Below, piece after piece: positions 24,433 through 36,050 of a stretch of 64,000 nucleotides of DNA. Position 1 is the first letter of the stretch, and every line of letters starts with the position of its first letter. The notes under the pieces were generated by a model that saw nothing but the letters and a program-made list of their open reading frames with translations, had not been told where the DNA came from and searched no databases. This stretch comes from Hybos culiciformis (taxonomy: Eukaryota > Arthropoda > Insecta > Diptera > Hybotidae), in NCBI GenBank assembly GCA_964007475.1, contig OZ023273.1, forward strand, positions 23,051,557 through 23,115,556, in the 5' to 3' direction. The translations under genes and the position numbers were made by a program.

Positions 24433-27400
24433 ATGCAAAGACCCAATTATTATAATCCAATTAAATTCATGATTGATACTGGTGCAGACATATCTGTCAT
24501 CAAAGAACAATTCACAAATTCAATTGACATTAATAGTAATAGTACTTGCAAAATTACAGGAATAGGCAATAACATACATGAATCTTTAGGCACACTACAA
24601 ACACATTTTATTATTGAAAACAAAAAATGTTTTATAAATCTACACTGTGTAGAAGATAAATTTCCAATCAAAACGGATGGAATCTTAGGCCGAGATTTCT
24701 TAATGAAATACTCCGCATTAATTAATTTTGAAACAAATGAATTATCACTTACGATAAGTGATGAGGTAATAAATATACCCATTAATTCTAATTGTATCAG
24801 TCAACTGGTGATACCAGCCAGAACTGAAATTATATGTCCTTTACATGTTCAGAGAACAGAAGAGACACTGGTCCTGAGTGAAGAAATAACACCAGGAATA
24901 TTCATAGCCAACACGATTATAGCCAAAAATGGCATATCGAATGTAAAAATTTTAAATACTAATGATAAAACAATGATCATAAAAAATTATAAGCCTAAAA
25001 CAGTACCTTTAAACAATTATAACATAGTGAATATTGAAAATAACGATCACGATCGATTATTACATTTAGAACAAATATTAAGCATTAACCCAGACGACCC
25101 AAAAGCTCAAAATGAAACACTTAAAATTTGCAAACAATTCCAAGATATATTTTACTTACCAGGTGACTCATTAACGACTAATAATTTTTATAAACAAAAT
25201 ATCGCCTTAGAAAATAAAAACCCTATTTATATTAAAAACTATAGATTACCAAATTCGCAATTAACAGAAATTAATGATCAAGTAGATAAATTATTGAAAG
25301 AAGACATTATTGAACACTCTTACAGTCCATATAACTCACCTTTACTCTTAGTACCAAAGAAATCCTCTAATGACACCAAAAAATGGAGACTAGTAGTAGA
25401 TTTCCGTCAACTAAACAAAAAAATTCAAAATGACAAATTTCCTTTGACCAAATTAGAAGACGTACTAGATAATTTAGGAAGAGCAAAATACTTTACCACA
25501 TTAGATATGGTCAGTTCTTTTCACCAAATCGAATTAGAGAAAAATTCAAGACCTTGTACAGCATTTTCATCTAATAATGGACATTTTCAATTTAAAAGAC
25601 TCCCATTTGGTTTAAAAATCTCTTCAAATAGTTTTCAGCGAATGTTAACAATTGCTTTATCAGGTTTAAATTCAGAATCATTTATTTATGTTGATGATAT
25701 AATAATATTTGGATGTTCTATTAAACACCACAACGAAAACTTAATAAAAGTATTTGAACGATTAAGAAAATATAATTTAAAGCTAAATCCAGAAAAATGT
25801 AGTTTCTTACAGAAAGAAGTAATTTATTTAGGCCATTTAATAACTAATAAAGGCATAAAAACAGACCCAACTAAACTTTTTGCAGTAAAAAATTATCCAC
25901 AACCCCAAAACGCTGATGAAATAAAACGTTTTGTAGCATTCTGCAATTATTACAGAAAATTTATACCAAACTTTGCAGCTATAGCAAAACCTTTGAACGA
26001 TCTAACAAAAAAGAAATCAATATTCAATTGGAATGAAAATTGTACAAATGCATTTTTAAATTTAAAAAATAAATTAATTAACCCTCCCATTTTACAATAT
26101 CCAGATTATTCCAAACCTTTTATAATCACAACAGACGCTTCACAATCCGCCTTCGGAGCAGTCTTATCTCAAGGAGAAATTGGACAAGATTTACCAATAA
26201 GCTATGCCAGTAAAACATTAAATTCTGCAGAACTAAACAAACCAATAATAGAAAAAGAATTGCTTTCTATTCACTGGGCAATCAATTTCTTTAGACCCTA
26301 TGTATATGGCAGAAAATTCATCGTCGTAACAGATCACAGACCTTTAGTAGGATTATTTACGCACAAAAACCCTTCATCTAAAATGACGCGTATTAGACTA
26401 GATCTCAGTGATTACGATTTTGATATAGTATACAAACAAGGAAAAATGAATACAAACGCAGACGCTTTATCAAGAATACATTTAAACTCTAACATTTTAA
26501 AATCTATGATCCCAATTACGCCAGAAAAAGATATTAACGTGATAACCAGACAAGTAACTAGGTCACTAGAACAAGCTAAAAACCCTATAAATAAAAATCT
26601 ACACATTTGGCACAGTATCTCAATTAACGATATAAAAAGAATTCCGAAAGTAAACTTCATAGAAACTTCAACTGGTACAACAGAAATAACATTCAATAAT
26701 AATTATAAAATATATTTTAATAAAAAGAGAATTCATATAAAATCAATTTTAAATAAAATGAAACTCTTATTAGCTCAAAATAAAATTTTCACAGTCGCGA
26801 TAAATAATAATGATACCTTATTTAACCACATTAACATTCAAGAATTTAAAAACATATTTAATCAACTACAGGAAAAAGATAATTCGAAAAATAAATTAAA
26901 AATAATTTTATTCAAAGCTCCTATCGAAATAACAGATCAAAATTTAATAAAACAATTAATAAAAGACAATCATAGTAACAATATAAGTGGACACATCGGT
27001 GTTAGGAAAATGATAATAAAACTTAGACAAAAATACATATGGAAAAACATGCATAAAATGATTAAAAATTACGTGAAAAATTGCAACGAATGTATTAAAT
27101 CAAAACAAGTTAGAAACATTAAAGAACCATTACAAATTACTGACACTCCAAATAGACCTTTCGAAACCATACAAGTCGATACAGTAGGCCCTTTAAAAAT
27201 TTGTAATAATTATAGATATATACTCACAGTTCAATGCGAATTAACTAAATACATAGAAGCATTTCCTATAGAAACTAAAGATGCTATTACGATAGCAAAA
27301 ATTTTAACAGAAAATATCATATTAAGATATGGAAATATAAAAAATATCAAAACTGATTTAGGTACAGAATTTGTAAACGAACTATTTATGAAGATTTGTA

Positions 27401-27963
27401 AAACTTTTAATATTAATCACCAAAAATCAACACCTTATCACCATCAAACATTAGGTTCAGTAGAAAGAAATCACAGAGTACTAAACGAATATTTTTTAAC
27501 ATGCAATCATAGCAACAATTGGGTTGAATTAATCCCATTTTTCTTATTTTCCTATAATACTACACCTCATTCAGACACTCATTATGCGCCATTTGAATTA
27601 ATTTTTGGAAACACACCTGAATTACCGACAAATATTACACTTAAAAATAATGAACCACTAAATTTCATAAACTATGATAACTATTTAAACGAATTAAATT
27701 TAAAATTATCTTGTGCACTAAAATCAGCTAGAGAAGAACTAATTAAATATAAAATAGCTAGAAATGAAAAATACAATCTTAATATTAATCCTGCGAATTT
27801 GAAAGTAAATGATATGGTAATGATAAAAAATTTTAATAGAAAGAAATTAGATTATCCTTTTCAAGGACCTTATAGAATCGTCGAAAGAGACGGAGTAAAT
27901 TCAATAATAGAAATAAATAATAAATTAAAGAAAATTCATAATAATAACTTAAAAAAGGTATAG
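24433..27963 (+). CDS. pol: Pol polyprotein (protease, RT, RNase H, integrase) of the 412/mdg1-like element
   Basis: Uninterrupted 1176-aa frame. Domains in order: aspartic protease with IDTGAD at residues 14-19; reverse transcriptase with YVDD at 419-422; RNase H from about 560 (TTDASQSAFGAVL), with TDHRPL later; integrase with an HHCC zinc region (about 845-887, CNEC) and a DD35E core at D916, D975 and E1011. A basic C-terminal tail follows. The first ATG at 24433 is probably not the true start: the open frame extends upstream over gag and translation likely arrives by -1 frameshifting. All catalytic residues looked for are present, so the element could be autonomous. Confidence 0.92.
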   Translation: MQRPNYYNPIKFMIDTGADISVIKEQFTNSIDINSNSTCKITGIGNNIHESLGTLQTHFIIENKKCFINLHCVEDKFPIKTDGILGRDFLMKYSALINFETNELSLTISDEVINIPINSNCISQLVIPARTEIICPLHVQRTEETLVLSEEITPGIFIANTIIAKNGISNVKILNTNDKTMIIKNYKPKTVPLNNYNIVNIENNDHDRLLHLEQILSINPDDPKAQNETLKICKQFQDIFYLPGDSLTTNNFYKQNIALENKNPIYIKNYRLPNSQLTEINDQVDKLLKEDIIEHSYSPYNSPLLLVPKKSSNDTKKWRLVVDFRQLNKKIQNDKFPLTKLEDVLDNLGRAKYFTTLDMVSSFHQIELEKNSRPCTAFSSNNGHFQFKRLPFGLKISSNSFQRMLTIALSGLNSESFIYVDDIIIFGCSIKHHNENLIKVFERLRKYNLKLNPEKCSFLQKEVIYLGHLITNKGIKTDPTKLFAVKNYPQPQNADEIKRFVAFCNYYRKFIPNFAAIAKPLNDLTKKKSIFNWNENCTNAFLNLKNKLINPPILQYPDYSKPFIITTDASQSAFGAVLSQGEIGQDLPISYASKTLNSAELNKPIIEKELLSIHWAINFFRPYVYGRKFIVVTDHRPLVGLFTHKNPSSKMTRIRLDLSDYDFDIVYKQGKMNTNADALSRIHLNSNILKSMIPITPEKDINVITRQVTRSLEQAKNPINKNLHIWHSISINDIKRIPKVNFIETSTGTTEITFNNNYKIYFNKKRIHIKSILNKMKLLLAQNKIFTVAINNNDTLFNHINIQEFKNIFNQLQEKDNSKNKLKIILFKAPIEITDQNLIKQLIKDNHSNNISGHIGVRKMIIKLRQKYIWKNMHKMIKNYVKNCNECIKSKQVRNIKEPLQITDTPNRPFETIQVDTVGPLKICNNYRYILTVQCELTKYIEAFPIETKDAITIAKILTENIILRYGNIKNIKTDLGTEFVNELFMKICKTFNINHQKSTPYHHQTLGSVERNHRVLNEYFLTCNHSNNWVELIPFFLFSYNTTPHSDTHYAPFELIFGNTPELPTNITLKNNEPLNFINYDNYLNELNLKLSCALKSAREELIKYKIARNEKYNLNINPANLKVNDMVMIKNFNRKKLDYPFQGPYRIVERDGVNSIIEINNKLKKIHNNNLKKV

Positions 27964-28040
27964 AATTTAAAATAGAAAAAAAAAAAAAAAATTTTTCTTC
28001 CTTTTTACAAAAAATTTACAAAAAATTTTTTTTTCTCCCA

Positions 28041-28051
28041 AAGGGAAAGGA
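28041..28051 (+). promoter_or_regulatory. Polypurine tract next to the 3' LTR
   Basis: AAGGGAAAGGA directly precedes the 3' LTR, the usual position of the plus-strand primer. Confidence 0.75.
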
Positions 28052-28671
28052 TGTAGTGATATTGTTATCACTAACGTTAAAATAAAACTAAATTTATAAA
28101 AATTTTAATTATTTTTTGAACCCAAAAATTTTATATTTTTAATAAGAATTACTGTAAATTATAATTAATTTGATTGGGCAACCAATCATATTAGGACATA
28201 GTAAACTATTTTATATTACATAAGAAAATTAATTATATAAACTAAATTGTATATAATATTTGTATATAGAATATAAGAATTTTAGTACATAAGATTTTGT
28301 ATAAATAAGATTGAAATTAGAAAATTAAATCAGATTCTTACCAAATCTCATCTTTCTATAAACGGCTTCCCTGAGCTATACAATACAGGTAAGATAGCTT
28401 TCCGAGCAATATAATACGGATAACCGGCTGAATACAGCCAAAACGAAAGCGCGTCCCGCTCTAATAGGACATACGGCTGAATACAGCCTAGACAATAGGA
28501 TCTCCATAATGACATGCTAGTGGTCATTATGGAATAGGGAATTCAATAGGCCTTAGAAGTCTTGGACAACATAGATGTCCAACCCATGATCCATCATAAG
28601 ATGAATAACTATAAATAAGAAAGTCAATAAAAACTTTCCATTAAATAAAAAAACAAATTTTTTCCTTTACA
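28052..28671 (+). repeat. 3' LTR of the 412/mdg1-like element
   Basis: Same length (620 bp) and, by visual comparison, the same sequence as the 5' LTR. It is followed by the ACGG target duplication. Confidence 0.9.
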
Positions 28672-28819
28672 ACGGCATTGTTAAAAAAAAAGTTTTGGTT
28701 GATTTAAAATGCTACATTTTTAAAATAAATATTTATCTTGTTAAATTAAAGAACTTCGCTCTTAACTTGTCTCTTTTTTTACCGAATTTATATTTTCTAT
28801 TTAATACATTGTTGTATAT

Positions 28820-28910
28820 TACTGATATAGCTCAGTGGAAGACTCTACATCACATTGAACATAGCGGTTAAGCAACGTCTCGTAGTGATAGTACTTAGAT
28901 GGGTGACCAA
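28820..28910 (+). repeat. tRNA-box-like plus 5S-rRNA-like fragment (possible SINE or retroposed RNA)
   Basis: The segment has TAGCTCAGTGGAAGA, like a tRNA A box, then TTAAGCAACGTC and TAGTACTTAGATGGGTGACC, which closely follow the conserved core of eukaryotic 5S rRNA. It breaks off into an A-rich tract. It is too short and too altered to be a functional 5S gene. Confidence 0.55.
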
Positions 28911-29155
28911 TAAAAAAAAACAATAAAAAAACAAAAAAAGCGAAAAAAAAAACAAAAACAAACCAAGAAAATTAAAAAAAAAACAAAAAAAAAAAGAACC
29001 AAAAAAATAAAAAAAAAAACAAAAAAAAAAAAAACAAAAAAAAGAACCAAAAAAAAGAACAAAAAAAAAAAAAAAACAAAAAAAGGCGAAAAAAAAAACA
29101 AAAAAAGGCGAAAAAAAAACAAAAACAAACCAAAAAAATAAAAAAACAAAAAAAC
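28911..29155. repeat. A-rich low-complexity tract
   Basis: Runs of A broken by C, G or GCG. The Phe-rich open frame on the minus strand here is an artefact. It could be the expanded poly(A) tail of the preceding fragment. Confidence 0.6.
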
Positions 29156-30269
29156 TATTTTAAAATAATTATTTCGAATAGTTAATTTAACAGTTTGGCA
29201 CCGTAAGAGTAATAATATATTTTTTCTCAAACTGCTAAAATTGTTATAATAACAACTTAACATTTTAAATATAAAAATTTTGTATTAATTTTAACATTTC
29301 TCTTGAATATTCTTTCTCTTCATGAACAAATCACTTACGTCCCAAACAAAAAATCTGAGTCCACCTCTGTGTGTGAAGTAAAAATTATTTTCTACTTTTT
29401 CATGCGGCTTGTCCTCAGTTTTTGAAAACTCGTTTTTTACTTATTTTTATTTTCTGCCTTTTTCAAGTTAACTAAATTGTTATTATGTGCTGCATGGATG
29501 TTTGAAAACAATTTTATGACTAATCATATCGATGAAAATTTTTCCGATGATTTTTCCGCTTTTTCGGGTTTTCCATGGAGTTTTCTGCAAAAGCAACTTT
29601 ATGCAACTCATTTCGCTCTACAACTTTCTCAGGTTGAAAAACGCTCAAACGCTTCCTTCATCGGAAAAACTCCGGAAAAGCGTTTTACATGAATTTTCTT
29701 CGATTTTTTCTGCAAGTTTTCACCATTGTCGGAGAGAAAGTAATGATGCCAGTTGATAGGGAACTTGATCCTGCATAATTTAGAAAACTTTTTTACCGGA
29801 AAACTTTTTTACCGGAAAAGTCGGAAAATTCCGGTAAATTTTTTTGGAAAAATCAGAAAACTTTGCATTTTTCCTAAAACGGATTTATCACTACTAAAAT
29901 TTGTACCAAATTTTCAAATGATTTTTCCCGATTTTCCGGGTTTTCCATGGAAATTTCCGCTTCAAATTTTGATAACTTCAATTGCCACGCGACATGAACC
30001 TGTATGCCAAATTTCAGCTCGCTGTGATGACGAAAAATGGGTCTACGAGAGTGTCGAAAATAGTAAAGAAATATATAAACAGACAAATTACTTTACGAGT
30101 TAATAAAAGAATTGTGTCCTCAATAAAATAAAATTCAAATAATTACAAAAAATATTTTATTAATAACTAATTCACTAATATCAGGAAAAAAATAATATTG
30201 AATAATATTATATTGCTATACATATTATTAGTGGGAACAAAAATATACATGCTTTAAATATACTTATAT
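29156..30269. other. Decayed repeat-like DNA, not classified
   Basis: The motifs TTCCGGAAAA and GGTTTTCCATGGA recur between about 29540 and 29960, and several overlapping short frames occur in different phases. None reads as a known domain. It may be an old transposon remnant. Confidence 0.3.
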
Positions 30270-30425
30270 ATTTTTTCTAAAAAAAAGGACTTGTCAATCA
30301 AATTGGGGCAGGGCTATAGATACCAAGACAACCTTTTAAAAGTATGTGAAAAAAAATTTATAAAAAAAAACAAAGAGTATTTATAGCTGTATCTGATAGA
30401 AGAGTCCTTTTTTTTGGAAACTAAG
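30270..30425. mobile_element. Small MITE-like inverted-repeat element
   Basis: The left end TTCTAAAAAAAAGGACTTG and the complement of the right end TTCCAAAAAAAAGGACTC match over about 18 bp, about 150 bp apart. Superfamily unknown. Confidence 0.4.
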
Positions 30426-31299
30426 TTTCCCGCCGTCGAAAAGTTTCGTTCATTCTGAGTAGACGTTGTCTTATTTTAAATATTATAAGTTATTATCCTT
30501 TAAGAAATTTGATTGCAATAATAAAATTACAGAATATAAAATGCAAATTCAAATAAACATAAAAATTTTGAAACAGAATTTATTTTTAAATTTTCGAGAC
30601 AAAAGAAAGTTCTTGAGACTACGAGAATTTCCGAAACATGAATATTTAAATTTCTCGAGACACGAGACATTAAAAAATGTAAAAGTCTCGGGATTTCTTT
30701 AGACGGGAATTCTCGATCACAATCTCTACATTGAAGCACGTAGTATTTATTGGAAAGCCGTGGCAAATCCTTAAAATCGGAAAATGTATGTTAAAAATAA
30801 TCTTTGTTCGGAATCCGAAATGAAAAAGAGATTTCCGCACGGAGATTTCCGCCTCAATGGAAAAATTGATGAAACAAGACTGGCAGATTTGTATTGTGTT
30901 CAAAAAAAAAATTGTAAATGCACTGGAGTAGCTTCTTAACAATAATGATAATTTCGTCCTGGTAAATGCAGCTTTTTTGATTACTAATTCTGCATTTACA
31001 AGCTTTTATTTGATATACATATATGCAGGCCCGGCTCGTGATTTTTTTTTTGTGTGTGCGAGCCTTTGAAAAAGTTTTCAATTAGATACTAAAAGGCTAT
31101 ATAAAGCAAAAACTATAGCTAAATTAATTTATGAAAAATAATAAAAGAACTTAGAAGAGTTTTGATTTAACCTTTTATTTCTTTATTAAATAATCTAAGT
31201 TCTTAGCAAAACAAAAAAAAATAATGAGAAAAACCTAATATAAAATTAAAAAATATATGTATAAATTACATAAATCTGTAAAACCATAAAGGAAGTATA
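30426..31299. other. Intergenic DNA, no gene recognised
   Basis: Short palindromic stretches around CTCGAGA and GTCTCGGG lie near 30595-30720. No coding signal or known repeat was identified. Confidence 0.35.
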
Positions 31300-31307
31300 A
31301 TATAGAG

Positions 31308-31994
31308 CAGGGGTGTCAACTGATTTTTCTACAAGATCTACGTCGCGCAGTAAAAACCCTCTGCGATCTACTTTTTCTAAAAGTAGGAGTAAGAGGAGAA
31401 GGCAATATTTAGGGATCCAAATTCTTAGTGTTTGTCTGTTAAATTAGTTCGGTATTTCGACTTTATTATTTTCATTTGTAAAAATGCTGATTCGCACAAA
31501 TAATGTCGAACCAAAATATAAATTTTCGGCACATTTTTTTAGATATTTATCTTCTGCTAAATATTTCCAGAATTTATCTCTTGCTTTTGTATAAATATCA
31601 TTTTGCAAAGTAATAATTTCTGCTTCAAGTGTAATGTTATCAATATCAAAATAGTTGAAAGGTTTTTCGCAATTGGTTCTGCTTTAATATTGCTATTAAA
31701 TGGAAAACTCATAAATAAAACTACATTATCAAGTTTTTTAAAATCATCGAAACGGTTACCAAATTTTTCAATAAAATTCTTAGTTTCTTTGATATATTTA
31801 TTTTCATCATAATTAGTAGAAGGTAGAAGCCGAACTTTTTAATTGCGCCAACATGTTTGGAAAATTGGATAATTTTTAAGATTCTTGAAATTGAAAGAAA
31901 ATAAATATCTGAAATATGAATATTTATTGGCGATCGACCTAAAATCATTACGCGATCGACCGGTAGATCGCGATCGACGTTATTGACACCTCTG
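31308..31994 (-). mobile_element. hAT element remnant with 8-bp target duplication
   Basis: Ends are CAGGGGTGTCAAC and the complement of CAGAGGTGTCAATA, flanked by perfect 8-bp duplications ATATAGAG (31300-31307 and 31995-32002). The minus strand contains scraps such as FIEKFGNRFDDFKKL and LFMSFPFN, resembling the C-terminal half of hAT transposases of the Charlie/GTF2IRD2-like type, with stops. At 687 bp it is an internally deleted copy. Confidence 0.75.
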
Positions 31995-32283
31995 ATATAG
32001 AGTAACTATGTCAAACAATTTTTTAAAATATCGTTTTTATTTTTTTTTTCCTAATTTTTCAGACCCCCAAAACATATGTATAAGCAAAAAAGCTTTTATA
32101 TTTTCTCTAATACTCATTAATTTTTTTTCAATTTTGAGGATGTTTAATTTTATTACAACAAACTTCTAAAAATTCGAATGTAGTTGTGCGAAAAATCATA
32201 CTAATGAATGAATGAAAAAATATGTGTCTAAATTATGTATTGTTGTTATGTGCTAATATCAATTTATTACAACTATGATTTTT

Positions 32284-33507
32284 GAAGTGAAACTTCTTTA
32301 GAGGCATTGTGATTGAGAGTAAAAAAAATGTAAGTGTCAAAAAGGCCTCGTTTATTGTCAAAAATGCCTCGTTTATTGTCAAAAAAAAAGACAAAAAAAA
32401 AGAAAAAAGAAAAAATTTATGTGTCAGCTGATGATAAAACCGACAGCCGCTAGCAACTTAATGAAGCTTATCAGCGCAATAACCTACTCTGTATTGGCTC
32501 AGAATTAAAGTCGAAAATACTATTTATTTTTCGATTGAAAGGAAAATATAATTTATTTTAAATTATTGAATAACAAATATTTCGTTTATTAATTATTAGT
32601 GCTAATTTTAAAAAAGTTTTTGGAATACAAATATGTATTCTGAATAAAAATGTTCAAATGCATCTATTTTGTAGATAATTTATTTTTGATATTAATTTTT
32701 CTTAATGTAATTTTTAGTTTGTTAGTGTAATTTATTTTTGATTACATTAATAAAATGCAGGAGGAATATTTTTATTACAATTACTTTTCGGAAGAAATAC
32801 TAATGTCAAATTTTGCAGGCATATTTGAAAATGCTCTTTTAACTAAAACATATTTTTTTTTTTAACCAATTTGTAATTGAGTTGTTAGTATAAATTATTT
32901 TTGCCATTAAATTCCATTAATGCAATGCATGTAGAATATTTTTATTCCAATTCCTTTTCAGAAGAAGTACTAATAAACATGAAATTTTTCAGGCATATTT
33001 AAAAAGTTATTTTAGGTTAAACTTTTCGGGCAACAAAAAGAAAACATGATTTAAGCCACGCTGCTGTTTTTTCATAAATTATTGTCGCTAATAATATAGT
33101 TGTAACCGGAATTGTGTTTACAGCTTACAATATAGTAGAAATCATCTGACAATCAGTGTTGCTATGCAGCCATAATTCTAGCCATTTTGAAATAATTTAA
33201 AAGCCATTATGCCACCAAACTTTTTGAGCTTAAAAATTTTTAAATGTTTTTTTTTATCCTAAGTAGTCGCTGGTTTTTAATTTTTTTTTTTTAATTTTTT
33301 CTAAGCCGCCGATTCCCCCAAACAAGTTATTTTAAGTCGACTGGTCGCAGCAGTCGAAGGACAAAAATCAACTAGTCGCCGTCGAAAAAATCGATTGGCG
33401 TCACGTCTTATATGTACTTGGCCATTTCAAATGTTTATTTAGACTCTCCAGAAAATACTACTTGCCATGAAGTTTCACTTCTTCCGTGTGTCCCGAAACT
33501 CACATAT
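32284..33507. mobile_element. GAAGTGAAACTTC-ended repeat family, copy 1
   Basis: Starts GAAGTGAAACTTCTTTAG and ends GAAGTTTCACTTCTTCCG plus about 24 bp (TGTGTCCCGAAACTCACATA), in a T-rich target. It contains no long frame. It shares its whole length with copies 2 (52442-54017) and 3 (54711-58336), including a GTCGACTGG...TCGATTGGCGTCA block near the right end. Near the left end a TGTCAAAAA motif alternates with a copy-specific spacer. Non-autonomous and unclassified. Confidence 0.6.
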
Positions 33508-35484
33508 TTTTTTTTTTTTTTAAAACTAGCATCTTCGTCTTCATTGAAATTTATAAAATTCTTATCATAAGTTATTTCCATTCAATAAATATATATATTG
33601 CAATTTAATTTTTACATTAATAAAGAGATAATGAGTCATAATATTTTATCATCTTTGGATAAAATATTCTTAAACGATAGTGGGAGACATTGTTTTATTT
33701 TTTTCGTGAATTTACGTTTAATTAGTTCGTTCTGCAAAATAATAATGTTTTAATGGCACATGTGTATATTAAAATGTTTTGCATGAACTTTGTTTTAACT
33801 AAACGCACTTTTTTGAATGCGCGACCTTCACTTAAATATTTTACTAATTCATGAAGTTAGAGCTCCATAAAAAGTAGTCGGCTAAACAAGTTATCTTCTA
33901 TCGACCCCAATCATAAAAAAAATTAAAAAAAAACTTATGATGTTCTTGAATTGAAACAGAACAATTTTTATATCACAAAAATTATGACAATGATTTGGAA
34001 ATATTTTATTTGATCTGCTTGAAATTACTAGATTTCATATAAAAATTTTTGATAACTATTTTGCTCAAAATTTTTATAAAAAAAATAATTTTAACAAACT
34101 GTATGGAATGCTGTTTGGACGCAATAAAATTATCAAAAAAATATGATTTCTGGTTCACCGAAACAGACGAATGTTATGAACATAGATTTAAATTTTTGGA
34201 GTTGTTATTAACACTTTTAATAATAAAAGGTTCAAAATTTTTAAAAGGGATATTATTACAAAGTTAAAGTATACTTTCAAACCAAAATAAAAACAAAAAA
34301 ATCATTATTCCAATGATATAAAATAATGTGAACATCGTCGGTCTCATGCAAAAATCACTGAACTGGAGAAAATTGGATTTAAATTTCTTTTTTTTAGTAC
34401 GTGTTGATACTTTCGGGAAAATAGAAATAGTCATTGTGTATATATAATTTATGACAGCTTTCAACTTTTAACTTTGAACATATTAAAATTTTAGTTTTTT
34501 ATGATTTTTCTACAATATTAGGTCAAAACGGCTAAAATTACAGTTTCGTGATTTAAGCACGAGACCGACGATATGTAAATAAACATGAAATAAAATGAAT
34601 TTATTAATGCTTTCAAAAATATAATTTTTTTATTTACATTCTAACACAAATTTTTTTTTCTTTAGAGAACAAATACTAGTAAACATAAAAATACAATTAT
34701 AATAAAGGAAATATTTTGTTTATTTTTAAAAGCTTTATATAAAAAGTTTTTAAAAGATATAAAGCACTCTCGTTATAGCGATATATCTAATTTTGTTTAA
34801 CTTTTTTTATTCGAATTTTTTGTATGAGACTAGTTATTTATACTTTCTTTATGGTAAAACATAACAAAAAATATTGCTGTTGAACTTTCTTTATACTCTA
34901 CTACTTTTCTCGTCTTGCTTTGTTTTTAGCGAAATCTTTCCGCAACACATCATTAATATATTTAGAAATTTCAGATTCTATGGAGACTATTGCCAACCCA
35001 TTCTTGCCCCGATAGTTAATCTCAAGTAATTTTTGAACAGTTTTGGAAAATTTCTCTGCCCTTTACCAACTAAAACGTGTAAAGTTAGTTATACCACAAA
35101 GTAAGCATAAATAAGAGAAATTCATTCTATACAAAAAATTCAAATTAAAAAAATTTAACAAAAAATGTCGGTCTATATGAAATCACTATCCCAATTGTCG
35201 GTAATGGTATATCGATTTCACATTTTTTGATTTCATATTTTTTGTTTAATTTTTTTTAATTTGAATTTTTTATATGTAATGAATTTCTCATATTTATACG
35301 TCCTTTATGGTAATGCCTTTAATGCAATCGGTGCATTTTGAAAGAGTTCTTCAACATTGTTGTTATAAATCCAGTTCAAAATGTTTTCTAGATTAATATC
35401 ATTTGCAATTTTGCGAGACAACAATTTCAAATTATTTTTAGTTCGTTTGCTCCAAAAATGTAAAACTCAAAAAAAAAAATGCTG
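33508..35484. other. Intergenic DNA, no gene recognised
   Basis: AT-rich DNA with only short, unconvincing frames (for example 34049-34267). Two stretches near 35100-35160 and 35215-35290 (motifs AAATTCAAATTAAAAAAATT and its near complement) form an imperfect inverted repeat. Confidence 0.35.
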
Positions 35485-35486
35485 TA

Positions 35487-35842
35487 GTAGTACAATCATT
35501 TGGTTCGAAAAATAGTGGTTACCTGGAAAGTTTTCCAGGAGTTTTGAAAATTAGTAATTTTAAACTATTGACTTTATGAAAAAAAAGGTAGATACATAAA
35601 TTGTAGGTAAATGTCTCTAGTTTCACTGTATATAATTGTTTTTATCGTAAAATCAGTCGGAAAGGAGATATTGCCAAAAAACTGCTTTTAAGCGCCATTT
35701 TTCCAAAATGGTGCCGCGAGCAGACAAAATACGAGGTCGCAAAGTCCAAATTCGGAAAGAGCACATCAAAATGTACAAAATTACCAATTTTCAAAACTCC
35801 CGGAAAACTTTCCAGGTAAAACTACCAAATGACTGTACTATA
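35487..35842. mobile_element. MITE with about 55-bp inverted ends and TA flanks
   Basis: The ends share TAGTACARTCATTTGG, ACCTGGAAAGTTTTCC and GGAGTTTTGAAAATT in inverted orientation. TA flanks fit a Tc1/mariner-type MITE of about 355 bp. No coding capacity. Confidence 0.55.
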
Positions 35843-35907
35843 GGTAAATTTAAAAAAAATTAATATTATATTTTTTATTAAAAAAGATAATTTGAAAATA
35901 AGTAATT

Positions 35908-36050
35908 AAACTGTTATTTTTGAAAGTGGTATAAGTCCAATTTTTCATGTATCATTTTTTCATGTAAATATGGAGAGAAGGTGGCTATATCTTACTTAAA
36001 TTAACATTAACTAATTTTTTTTAAAAAGTGGACTTATACCACTTTCAAAA
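35908..36050. mobile_element. Short MITE with inverted ends
   Basis: TTTTTGAAAGTGGTATAAGT at the left is repeated inverted at the right, about 140 bp apart. No target duplication could be fixed. It lies just downstream of pseudogene E. Confidence 0.5.

Larger units (their letters stand above)
21431..28671 (+). mobile_element. Ty3/gypsy LTR retrotransposon, 412/mdg1-like, apparently complete
   Basis: Two 620-bp LTRs (21431-22050 and 28052-28671) begin TGTAGTG and end TTTACA. They enclose a primer site, a small upstream frame, gag, pol and a polypurine tract. The 4-bp target duplication is ACGG (21427-21430 and 28672-28675). I found no difference between the LTRs on visual comparison, so the insertion is young. 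No env-like frame follows pol. Placement near 412/mdg1 rests on the integrase and RT wording and should be tested with a tree. Confidence 0.9.

Noticed and set aside
27964..28040. Possible env gene after pol in the 412/mdg1-like element
   Set aside because: Only about 90 bp separate the pol stop from the 3' LTR; no room for env.
28820..28910. Functional 5S rRNA gene
   Set aside because: Only the central and 3' core is 5S-like; the 5' third does not match and the 3' end runs into an A-rich tract.
28895..29263. Phe-rich 122-aa open frame on the minus strand
   Set aside because: Produced by a poly(A)-rich tract; no start context, no domain.
29477..30103. Overlapping short frames (71, 74 and 116 aa) that look protein-like
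   Set aside because: Repeated TTCCGG and TTTTCC motifs generate them; frames conflict and no domain or splice model holds.
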